Position numbers and translations under genes: made by a program
Notes under the pieces: generated by a model
What the model saw: the letters and a program-made list of their open reading frames with translations, nothing else
Databases searched by the model: none
Told to the model about the DNA's origin: nothing
NCBI GenBank assembly: GCA_039180385.1
Contig: JBCDDJ010000011.1
Coordinates: 1-36,750 of the forward strand
Reading direction: 5' to 3'
Source: SIO4C1 sp039180385
GTDB taxonomy: Bacteria; Cyanobacteriota; Cyanobacteriia; Phormidesmidales; Phormidesmidaceae
DNA: 36,750 nt
In this document: piece by piece, positions 16,401 through 23,548 of the stretch
Layout: each line of letters starts with the position of its first letter
Position numbering within the stretch: position 1 is the first letter of the stretch

Positions 16401-18350
16401 GGTCAGCTGATAAATTTCCCTCAGCTCTGTATCATCTAGAAACAGGTTAGTGTCGGGTAAGGGGGGCACCGCAGCTGGCTCAGTCAGACTATCCGAGTTA
16501 GGACTAGATGTTGTTGCGGCTATGGCCGTCTCGGTGGGTAGCTGAGTGGCCTGAGCGATCCAGCCGTCGATTAAAGCTAAATCAGTCTGTAGCTGAGCCT
16601 TAACCTCTGGGGTGAGGGTTTGCGCTTGGGCCCCGATGGCTTTTAGGGTAGACTCCATCTGTTTGGCCACGGTGGCGACGATGGTCACCCCTAGGATTTG
16701 TGAGTCGCCCTTGAGGGCGTGAAGCTCTTTGCGCAGATCGCTCAGGAGCTGATTGGGAGGCGTTTGGTCGGGCACCAGCTGGGTCAGCCCTGAGGTCAGA
16801 GTCTGGAGTCGGTTGACACTGGTTAATTGATACAGCGATCGCAGCTCCTCATCGGCAATTAACTCAGGGGCTAAATAGTTGTTTAACGCCTCTGCTGAGG
16901 GTTTTTCTCCCTCAGACTGCTTTAAGGTCGGCTCACTGGCGACAGGAGCCTCCACTAAGGGCACAGGCTCAAAATCATGGTTGACATCTTCAGTTGAGGG
17001 CGCTTCTACCCAGGGATCTCCTATTAAAGGTGTCCCTGGCGGAGGCCCATTCTCCAGTAGCTGACTCAACTCATCTGTCCAAGCTTCCTCCGTCAGAGGG
17101 GCCTCACTCAAAGCTTCCTCGGCTAAAGGTTCTTCTACTAAAAGTTCTTCTACTAAAGGTTCTTGGACTAAAGGTTTCTCAGCCAAAGGTTCTTCAGCCG
17201 CAGGAGACCCAATTACAGGGCTCTCATTCATAGGCTCCTCTGCTAAAGCTCCCTCTGCTAAAGCTCCCTTACTCAAAGGTTCTTCAGTCATAAGCGCTTC
17301 ATTCACAGGGGCCTCGTTCATAGGCTCCTCTGCTAAGGGCTCACTGGCTAAGGGGGCATCTACCCAATTGGTATTGGTTGCCTCCACTACAGGCTCAACC
17401 GCTACAGACGCAGGCTCTCCATCGTCATTGACGTTCTCTGCCGATGGCGCACTTGCCACAGGCTCCCCAAATAAAGACTCCCCTGCTGAAGGCCCATTTG
17501 CCAAAAGCTCAGCCAATTCATCCGTCCAAGAGACTTCCGTCGAGGACTCATCAGTAGTGAATAGTGCTTCGGTTGAAAGTGTCTCAGCTAAAGGCTCTTG
17601 GGCTAAAGGCTCCTCGGTTAAGGATTCACCTGCTAAGGGTAGATTTGCTAGATGAGCATGGGAGGCCTCGGCTAAAGACTCCTCCGAAAACGGTTTCTCT
17701 ACCCAATAATCCATGGACTCTTCAGCCAGCTGATCCCGTGTCAAAGTCTCCCTCGTCAACGGATTGCTGCCAAAGGCTGGCCCGGTTGAAGGATCCTCAG
17801 CCAAGGCGGTATCGGTTAAGTCCTCTGTTAGATGCTCATTGAGAGGGGCCGTCAAAGACTCCCACGCTAAAGGGGGCTCAGCTTGAGCTGCGACGAGTCC
17901 ATTATCTAACCCAGGCTGATCAGACACAGGACTGACCCGATCTGGCTTAGAACCGTTGGTTGTCAGGGCGGTGCCCTCGCGCAGGTGATCGAGCACACGT
18001 TGACTGTCTAGCTCAGCTGGCATCCCCGTGACAGCCGCGTCGATCAGCTGGTCAATGGCCTGTAGACCTTGTTTTAGGAGCCCAGCCAGCTCATTTGTGA
18101 GGGTGATCTCGGCCCGTTGGATTTGTTTGATGCGAGCTTCAATCTGCTCAGAGAGCGCTGCGATCTCATCTAAGCCCATGACTCGAGAGTCCCCTTTTAG
18201 GGTATGGGCCGCTTTTCGTAGGGTCTCGAGCACTGCTTGATCGTCCGGTTGCTGGGCGAGCTGGTGTAGCCCAGTTTCTATGGTTTGCAGGTGGGCTGTT
18301 CCCGCAGTCCGGTACAGCGTTTGCAGTTCTTCATCGTCGATCATGGTCAT
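13428..18350 (-). CDS. cheA: Giant hybrid CheA kinase with five Hpt domains and receiver
   Basis: CheA-type histidine kinase, 1640 aa. Five Hpt domains carry candidate phospho-histidines His49, His544, His693, His831 and His973. Four have H-x-L-K-G-D; the third reads HSLTADS and has lost the Lys-Gly pair. Between Hpt1 and Hpt2 lies an acidic, repetitive linker (about 165-480). P3 dimerisation is about 1075-1190. The ATPase shows the N-box HLVRNAIDHGIE (1228-1239), DDGKG (1271-1275), GFSTR and SGRGVGLDVV. The CheW domain is about 1360-1505. The C-terminal receiver (1521-1640) has Asp1572. This matches cyanobacterial PixL/hybrid CheA proteins but with more Hpt modules than usual. It is second in the operon, 53 bp after a receptor gene. 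Confidence 0.96.
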   Translation of the reverse strand: MTMIDDEELQTLYRTAGTAHLQTIETGLHQLAQQPDDQAVLETLRKAAHTLKGDSRVMGLDEIAALSEQIEARIKQIQRAEITLTNELAGLLKQGLQAIDQLIDAAVTGMPAELDSQRVLDHLREGTALTTNGSKPDRVSPVSDQPGLDNGLVAAQAEPPLAWESLTAPLNEHLTEDLTDTALAEDPSTGPAFGSNPLTRETLTRDQLAEESMDYWVEKPFSEESLAEASHAHLANLPLAGESLTEEPLAQEPLAETLSTEALFTTDESSTEVSWTDELAELLANGPSAGESLFGEPVASAPSAENVNDDGEPASVAVEPVVEATNTNWVDAPLASEPLAEEPMNEAPVNEALMTEEPLSKGALAEGALAEEPMNESPVIGSPAAEEPLAEKPLVQEPLVEELLVEEPLAEEALSEAPLTEEAWTDELSQLLENGPPPGTPLIGDPWVEAPSTEDVNHDFEPVPLVEAPVASEPTLKQSEGEKPSAEALNNYLAPELIADEELRSLYQLTSVNRLQTLTSGLTQLVPDQTPPNQLLSDLRKELHALKGDSQILGVTIVATVAKQMESTLKAIGAQAQTLTPEVKAQLQTDLALIDGWIAQATQLPTETAIAATTSSPNSDSLTEPAAVPPLPDTNLFLDDTELREIYQLTSLDRLQMLTENLAKLTLSPLAIEADTDAAPDTDPLEILRRETHSLTADSHVVGLDSIAQLSHQFEATIKNLQRHNLTLTPLLQTQLEQSLDALGRLIQEAVTGQASGVHLPAAMALLNPVAAPVATPDAGLSPSLDDDAEFRQLYQATSEERLQKLETGVLQLTERPQDKALLASLMREAHSLKGDARAADLQPIETLTHALEDIFGSLQQQEIVFTAELCSHLYQSLDAIAQIVHAFTTDTLSTVNTEQVIAGLMTAITPVGPPPSAPEAATSPIIEDEALREIYALTSKERLGKLEAGLAHLEAHPEETATTLAGLLREAHSLKGDSASAGVETVAALTHAIETIFGSLQRQTLNLDPDLSDQLYEGFDTIAQLVDQASLGTPAPINSQQILNQLRAVISDTGAPTSPPLAPPSDPVLRPSPSDNLIDTIRVQTSDLDMLMGRAEQLTVTRIQIAQTTTQVKQIATLWEEWKTQRNQRQASGSTDPYETSLDSLIGTLRRSAQENSDKLDLVTEDLSERIRVLRLLPLATLFQSLPRTVRDLTRQQDKQVELILEGQETTADKRILEGIRDALMHLVRNAIDHGIETPAERAAAGKSPTAKLWVRGHQTPNSIVIEVTDDGKGLDLDQIKQTALRRRLYSAEELDAMPPSQIQELILAPGFSTRTFITEISGRGVGLDVVRTNVERLQGNIQIDSSPGQGCSFRLQVSTSLTTANVVLVETLGIIHAMPIEFLQTTLLISPEQMVIDDANQITITWNDQVVPIANLFDVLELPASAAKNSTFVPSNRRPCLLLKVGDSLGGFFIDHLLDTQEVVLKPQGALLKRVRNVTGATILGNGDVCMILNPPDLVKSLQRPTPAAPLPEENIRRKPLILLVEDSPPVRTQEKRLFEGAGYDVVIAEDGLEGYNLLRNGQFDVVVSDVEMPNLDGLSLTAKIRQHPEYEDLPIVLVTTLSSDADRKRGADAGADAYIPKGKFNQDVLLETLARLV
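16911..17858 (-). repeat. Degenerate 15-bp (pentapeptide) repeats within cheA
   Basis: This stretch encodes CheA residues about 165-480. The unit is five residues, variants of EEPLA (EEPLV, EAPLT, EALSE, EEPMN), giving a 15-bp DNA period seen as runs of AAAGGTTCTTCTACT-like units near 17130-17200. Overlaid is a longer duplication: WTDELAELLANGP...NVNDD (275-310) and WTDELSQLLENGP...DVNHD (424-459), about 149 residues apart. The composition is Glu/Pro/Leu/Ala with almost no basic residues, implying an extended, strongly negative tether. Confidence 0.85.
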
Positions 18351-18403
18351 GGGTTTACACTATCGATAGCGGCTTGGGTGATTTCGCCTTAGCGGGTTTG
18401 GCC

Positions 18404-20314
18404 TTATACCATCTGCTTAAGGTTTGCGGCAGTCTTGTTGAGGTGCTCTGTGCCTGAGAGCGTCTGGCTCAGACCAGAGGCGGTCTCTTTTGACCCCCGA
18501 TCAATCACAGCCATAGCTTCAACAACCTGACGAATGGCATCGACCTGCTGCTTGAGCGTCAGTGAAACCTGCTGGTTATTAATCACCACGGTATCCATAG
18601 ACTGCTTGATTCCTTGGAATGCTTGCTCAGCATTTTGTGCATTGTGCACCCCTGACTTTACAGTTTTGGTACCTTCTTCAGTAACCATCACCGTGGCATT
18701 AATCGCTTTTTGAATCTCATTGACAAGGTGAGTAATCTTCTCGGCAGACTGCTGACTTTGATCAGAGAGCTTGCGAATCTCATTGGCAACTACCGCAAAC
18801 CCCTTGCCGTGTTCGCCCGCTCGCACCGCTTCTACGGACGAATTAAGGGCCAACATATTAGTTTGGTTGGCAAAATCAGCCACCAGCTCTGAGATACCAC
18901 CGATTTGATTAGCCTGGCCGCTAAGATTAACAATTTGATCGGCGATAGCCTCTACCTTTTGCTCCAGGGTAAACATGCCCTCAAGGGTCTCTCCCACAGC
19001 GTGGCTACCCTTCTCAGTATTTTCTAATGCTGTCTTAGCTGCCAGTGCAGCGGCATTAGCTTGCTCCGCAGACTGTCGGGAAGAGGCTTCTAGCTCATCC
19101 ATGGTAGTGGTGGTTTCGTTGACCGAAGTGGCCTGCTGATTAGCAATCCGCTCTTGCTCTGATACCGTAGAGAAAATCTGTTGACTAGCGGCAGAAATCC
19201 CGTTGGTCAGCTGTTGGATCAGGCCTACTAGCTGACGCCCTCTCAAAATGCCTAGGGGTAGGGTCACGGCAGAAGCAAAAATTACCACGAAGAAAGCGAT
19301 GCGCTTAAATGAATTGACAGAAGTAAAAACACTGTCCACGGGGATGGCCTCAAGCACAAATAGATGACGATCCTCTTGACTAGGACTAAAGTTAACTTTG
19401 GCGTAGCTAAAGACCTGACCATTGGCTTCAAAAATACCCTCGTCACCTGCCAAAATTGGCTCGGCAATCTCAGCCGGGTAATCAACCGTCAGATTGTCTT
19501 CGAGACCTAAGTCGAGGCCCCACTCCTTGGACTCGTCAGGGTGAGAAATATAGTAGCCGTCTGAGCTGACCAGCATGAACTGCTCACCCTCACGTGCTTC
19601 TTCTGCGTCTGCGTCTAATTCTGTGACCAGATCGACAAATTCATCTGCAAAGATATTGCCAACAATGATCCCCCGCGAATTGCCGTCTGTGTCTCTGACC
19701 GGGGTTGTGTACTGCATAACCGGCTGTTGAGGTTGAATAATGCGCCTTTGCTCTACCTGCAGATTGACACGAGAAACAGCAACTTCGCCGACCTGCAACT
19801 GCATCGTTTCATCAAAATAGGGACGATTGGCCTTATTTTGCAACTCTGTATCAGGGATAACCCGAATCTGATCGCGGTTTTCGTTGTCTTTTTCAATGCG
19901 GATTAGCTCATTGCCGTTTTCGTCTATGTAGCGAAAATTTTGATATCGCGTCTTTGACTCCAAAAGGGCAATAAAGGTGTTAGCGAGTTCCTCTTTCCAG
20001 ACTTGAGTGCTGAGCCCTGTTTGTGGATCAGTGCCATCGGCTGCCCTGGCGTTAACAATCCCTTGAACTGGAGCAGATTGACTCAAAAACAAGACATCTT
20101 CATTGACGCCATTCAAAAAAGTATCAATGGTGTCAGCTTCCGCTTTAATTTCAGCTTGGACGCGTTCTTTAGCCGTTTCAGAGGCCGCTCTAGAGAAGGA
20201 AAGCGTGCCATATAGCCCAACTGCAGCGGGTAACAAATTACTCAACACCAACATCAGTAACAACTGGTGCCGCAGTCGTACCTTTTTGGAAGGCTTAAGA
20301 ACGTTTGCAATCAT
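18404..20314 (-). CDS. Methyl-accepting chemotaxis protein with dCache-like sensor
   Basis: A 636-aa receptor and first gene of the chemosensory operon. TM1 is about 17-40 and TM2 about 338-357. The extracytoplasmic part of about 295 residues has the two-lobed layout of a dCache domain: FRYIDENGNELIRI and NRPYFDETMQ in the membrane-distal lobe, MLVSSDGYYISHPD in the proximal one. Such domains bind small ligands such as amino or organic acids; which one here cannot be said. The cytoplasmic coiled coil carries the tip NQTNMLALNSSVEAVRAGEH and ends in MV, as does the second operon receptor. AGGTG lies a few bases before the ATG. Transcription should start in the long gap upstream (20315-21631). 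Confidence 0.93.
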   Translation of the reverse strand: MIANVLKPSKKVRLRHQLLLMLVLSNLLPAAVGLYGTLSFSRAASETAKERVQAEIKAEADTIDTFLNGVNEDVLFLSQSAPVQGIVNARAADGTDPQTGLSTQVWKEELANTFIALLESKTRYQNFRYIDENGNELIRIEKDNENRDQIRVIPDTELQNKANRPYFDETMQLQVGEVAVSRVNLQVEQRRIIQPQQPVMQYTTPVRDTDGNSRGIIVGNIFADEFVDLVTELDADAEEAREGEQFMLVSSDGYYISHPDESKEWGLDLGLEDNLTVDYPAEIAEPILAGDEGIFEANGQVFSYAKVNFSPSQEDRHLFVLEAIPVDSVFTSVNSFKRIAFFVVIFASAVTLPLGILRGRQLVGLIQQLTNGISAASQQIFSTVSEQERIANQQATSVNETTTTMDELEASSRQSAEQANAAALAAKTALENTEKGSHAVGETLEGMFTLEQKVEAIADQIVNLSGQANQIGGISELVADFANQTNMLALNSSVEAVRAGEHGKGFAVVANEIRKLSDQSQQSAEKITHLVNEIQKAINATVMVTEEGTKTVKSGVHNAQNAEQAFQGIKQSMDTVVINNQQVSLTLKQQVDAIRQVVEAMAVIDRGSKETASGLSQTLSGTEHLNKTAANLKQMV

Positions 20315-21631
20315 TAGGGTTCACCTATTTGAAACTCATTGGGTGTGCAGGAAACCCATGCCATCAAAGGGTGGGTCACAAAAATTGGCTGTGCAGCCAA
20401 GGTACGTGTGTCGGTTTCGGTCTAAGCAAGACAGGTAAGACGTTTACTCAACTCGCCTTGAACCATTGAATAACTGCACCCATAACAATCTGACAGATCT
20501 GGCGGGCAGACCTGATAGCCACAGAGCCGAAAAATGGCAAAGTCCTAAAAGTCTCTAAATGTAGTGATTTAGTAACTTGCTAGCGATCGGTTGTGATGTT
20601 GTCTAGAGTCTATTACAGTGGCTCAATCGGGATACCAGGAACAATAGTAAAGTTGTATATCAACGGTTGAACATACTGAGTACCCAGCCATCCTGGGGGC
20701 ATAGAGATGCCTGCACAATCTCGCACTTAAAGCCTACAGAGGCCGACAGACTCTGTTGAGATAATTTAATTAGGTTGTTGAAGAGAGACTATCCTGCCTG
20801 ACAAGCGCGGGCTTGACAAAAAATAACCACAGCTTGGATAGCCCTTTGACCCCATCTGATGGCTGAAGAGGTGGCAATTTGAGAAAAACAAAAATCTAGA
20901 GATTGATGGTTGTGTGGTGGATGCCCTATCCGAAAGCATCGACTCAGCCGCATAAATCGTGCAACTCAGCCCGCTGGAGCTTTGCCAAAACTTCATAATA
21001 AGGCGGATAAAGTGAAGCTTATGTAAATGTGCGGAAAGCGTATAAAAAAAAGCCTGCTTATACTGGTTTTCTGGGACGCCATCGTGAGCGAGGGACGGTA
21101 TACCTTATTTAGGTATCAGTGTTTGTGCTTATGCAGCGCTGGGCTGTCTGATGGCTGTTTGCGATCGCGACTGACCTCGACTCCCCATAGCTCGCCAATG
21201 ATAACTTAAGGGTATGCCTGATAGAGATTGTTGAGAATTGTTTTGAGTCCGCTTAGCAGGGGTGATGTTAGAGAGTAAAAACCGAGAAAGTCTAGAAAAA
21301 AGGATAATTCTTGATTTTTAATGAGAATAGTCAGAGCATTCGCGACGCTTGATTGTTTTTCTCTCTGCCTGTTGGATTTACCCGATATTGGGTAGGATAC
21401 CTCATCTTAATGAGGATGTATGTAACTTAGGGTAAACCCAAAAACAAGCTGCTAGAGCCAACTTAGTTGATGAATTAACTTGAGATTCTTCCAGAAGTTA
21501 GCCTCAATACTTGTATCAAATTTGTAAGCGTGCCTGCCTCCGCCATTTGGCTTGATTAATTGCAGGGTTTAACATTGCACCTTCGCGACTCACACCCGCG
21601 GCGTCTTAGAAGTCCATCTCGTTCGTCAAAC
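20315..21631. other. Long divergent intergenic region between the che operon and the PATAN-REC gene
   Basis: About 1.3 kb with no convincing gene. It must hold the operon promoter (minus) and that of the PATAN-REC gene (plus). Short ORFs at 20766-20996 and 21027-21209 lack ribosome sites and family signatures. Two stacked hairpins lie at 21379-21415. The stretch is AT-richer than the flanking genes. No tRNA, repeat array or insertion-sequence ends were seen. Confidence 0.55.
21379..21415. promoter_or_regulatory. Two adjacent hairpins upstream of the PATAN-REC gene
   Basis: TACCC-gatatt-GGGTA (21379-21394) and CCTCAT-ctta-ATGAGG (21400-21415) are perfect short inverted repeats placed back to back, about 220 bp before the ATG at 21632. 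They could be a leader structure or operator half-sites; there is no T-tract. Confidence 0.35.
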
Positions 21632-22834
21632 ATGTCACCTACGACTCTGATTGAAACCGCAGATAATTTGCCCGGAACCCTAACAGAAATCATCGATAGT
21701 CTGCACGCTTTAAATGAGGGTGAACTCAGGCTGCGGAGTGGCGCCAGCACCTGGACGCTCCACCTGTCTGGGGGGCAGCTGATCTATCCCACCAACGATT
21801 TTCATCGCGTCAGGCGATGGGACCGCGCCATCCGTCAACAGCGACCTAACTGGGAGTGGCAGATTGCTGACGAGTGGTTGTCACAACCAGACTTTTGGGA
21901 ATTAAGGTTGCTTGAGCAAGGATTTGCCCAGCGGCAGCTAAGTCTTATTCAAGCAAAACTCGTGCTTCGCAGTGCGTTTCAAGAGTGCTTATTTGAGCTG
22001 AGCCGCGAGGTTGAGGTAGACAGTGAATGGGAGTCCTTAGCAAAGCCTTTGTCGCCTAATTGCAACACGGCTGTGCTCTCTGTCAGAGAAATTAAGATGC
22101 TGTATCGCAAAGCAGCCAATATGCAACAGGAGTGGCAGGCCGCTAATTTGGGTGATCTCAGTCCGGCGATTGCACCAGTGCTCACGCAAGCAGTTGATTT
22201 TGATGCTCTGCCGGTCAATCGCAGATATCTGACCGGTGAGTTTAGTCTGTGGGATATCTCCCTATGGATGGGGCGCTCTGTGACCTGGCTGACCCAATCG
22301 CTGCTGCCCCTGGTAGAAAGGGGCTGTTTACAGTTCCAAGAGCTGCCAGATTTGAGCGGGCCGATCGTTGCGCCGAATGTGCCTGCTAAGCAACCGTCAA
22401 TGCCGGGCCCCTCACCCCAACCGCTTCCAACGCCGCCGCCGGGTCCACCAGATACGCCGGTGGCGCAATCACAGCCACTGATCGCCTGTATTGATGACAG
22501 CCCTGTGTTAACGCATACCCTCAAAAAGATCCTGGAGTCAGGGGGCTATAAGATGCTCGGCATTCAAGAACCGATGCACGGATTTGCGCTGCTGATTGAG
22601 CATACGCCCCAGATGATTTTGCTGGATCTCAATTTGCCCAATGCAGATGGTTATAGCATTTGTAAGTTTTTAAGAGAGACGCCTGCCTTTGCGAAAACGC
22701 CGATCATTATCTTGACAGGACAAGATACCCACGTCGATCGTCTCAAAGCGCGCATGGCCGGGGCGACTGAATTTATAGCTAAGCCCCCCCAGCCCCAAGA
22801 ACTGTTAGCCACTATCAAGAAATATGGGCTATAA
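21632..22834 (+). CDS. PATAN (DUF4388)-receiver response regulator, PatA/PixG-like
   Basis: A 400-aa protein from the ATG at 21632; the frame extends upstream to a TTG at 21560, but those residues look non-conserved. The N-terminal part (about 1-150) reads as a PATAN/DUF4388 domain, including EGELRLRSGASTWTLHLSGG and a QLIYPT segment. A helical middle and a Pro-rich hinge (about 255-285) precede a receiver (about 290-400) with LIACIDDSP, acceptor Asp332 (LLDLNLPNADG), the conserved Thr (IIILTG) and Lys (FIAKPPQP). PixG, TaxP1/PilG and PatA share this layout and act as outputs of cyanobacterial CheA systems controlling phototaxis, pili or patterning. Divergent from the che operon, so a likely phosphorylation target of its CheA. 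Confidence 0.88.
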   Translation: MSPTTLIETADNLPGTLTEIIDSLHALNEGELRLRSGASTWTLHLSGGQLIYPTNDFHRVRRWDRAIRQQRPNWEWQIADEWLSQPDFWELRLLEQGFAQRQLSLIQAKLVLRSAFQECLFELSREVEVDSEWESLAKPLSPNCNTAVLSVREIKMLYRKAANMQQEWQAANLGDLSPAIAPVLTQAVDFDALPVNRRYLTGEFSLWDISLWMGRSVTWLTQSLLPLVERGCLQFQELPDLSGPIVAPNVPAKQPSMPGPSPQPLPTPPPGPPDTPVAQSQPLIACIDDSPVLTHTLKKILESGGYKMLGIQEPMHGFALLIEHTPQMILLDLNLPNADGYSICKFLRETPAFAKTPIIILTGQDTHVDRLKARMAGATEFIAKPPQPQELLATIKKYGL

Positions 22835-22903
22835 GCGACTGACCGCTAATGCTTGAGCGACCGACAAAAGTTCTGAAATTGACGATTTAGGCTATTTTGG
22901 CTG

Positions 22904-22918
22904 GCGACTAGAAGTCGC
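22904..22918. other. Short hairpin after the PATAN-REC gene
   Basis: GCGACT-aga-AGTCGC is a perfect 6-bp stem 70 bp after the stop, followed by TTCG rather than a T-run. It may help end the transcript, but it is not a canonical terminator. Confidence 0.3.
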
Positions 22919-23047
22919 TTCGTGTCTATAACCGCCCAGATAGAAGATTTGTCAGTCAACCAGCTGCTAATGCTATCTTATTGAGGAATCTATCCGAAAA
23001 TCTGATTGACTCTCCTGGGAGGCCAGGTTGCGGGTTTGATATCGTCG

Positions 23048-23548
23048 ATGTTATCTCGTCAAGGTCCTGTGCTTGAGCTGCGTCCGCTTGCGGGTCTCCA
23101 AAATATTCCCACGCCTATCCTCTTTTTAGCGGGCTCAATTGAGATGGGGCAGGCATCTAACTGGCAGAACGACATGGTCACCCGGCTCAGCGATGTGAAA
23201 GGCTCTGTCCTCAATCCCCGTCGAGAGGCTTGGGACTCAACCTGGCCGCAGGATGCTTCATTCCCACCGTTTCGGGCCCAAGTTGAGTGGGAGCTAGCGG
23301 GGCTAGAGCAAGCGGATATCGTGATCTTTTATTTTGAGTCTATGACCAAGAGCCCTGTGACCCTGTTAGAGTTGGGGCTAACCGCTCGGGCCGTCTGTGC
23401 GGGCCAACAGACGCTGGTCTGTTGTCCGTCTGGGTTTTGGCGTAAGGGTAATGTGGATATTGTCTGCGAGCGGTGGGGGATGCCTCAATTTCAGACCTTG
23501 GATGATTTGGTGGTTGAGCTACGTCATCGCCTGGCCAAGAACGGTTAA
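23048..23548 (+). CDS. Nucleoside 2-deoxyribosyltransferase-like protein
   Basis: A 166-aa protein from the ATG at 23048; a TTG at 23006 would add 14 residues. ILFLAGSIEMG, a NWQNDM helix, VLNPRREAWDSTW, LEQADIVIFYF and SPVTLLELGLTA follow the order seen in the nucleoside deoxyribosyltransferase-like family (Nuc_deoxyrib_tr_2). The Glu in LLELG is the probable nucleophile and the Asp in QADIV a substrate contact. Members exchange or hydrolyse N-glycosidic bonds of (deoxy)nucleosides; the substrate here is unknown. Its stop overlaps that of the convergent GAF receptor in the bases TTAA. Its link to chemosensing, if any, is positional only. Confidence 0.8.
   Translation: MLSRQGPVLELRPLAGLQNIPTPILFLAGSIEMGQASNWQNDMVTRLSDVKGSVLNPRREAWDSTWPQDASFPPFRAQVEWELAGLEQADIVIFYFESMTKSPVTLLELGLTARAVCAGQQTLVCCPSGFWRKGNVDIVCERWGMPQFQTLDDLVVELRHRLAKNG

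Noticed and set aside
16911..17858. Repeat array that could be mistaken for CRISPR
   Set aside because: The 15-bp units are contiguous, degenerate and in frame within cheA, without spacers.
20766..20996. Minus-strand 76-codon ORF in the long intergenic gap
   Set aside because: No Shine-Dalgarno, Ser/Cys/Phe-rich translation without domain features; probably chance.
21027..21209. Plus-strand 60-codon ORF in the same gap
   Set aside because: Short, Cys-rich, unsupported by a ribosome site or recognisable homology.
21979..22524. Minus-strand 181-codon ORF
   Set aside because: Shadow of the PATAN-REC gene; Gly/Ser/Cys-rich antisense translation with no domain.
22904..22918. Canonical terminator after the PATAN-REC gene
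   Set aside because: The stem is perfect but no T-run follows, so it is listed only as a hairpin.
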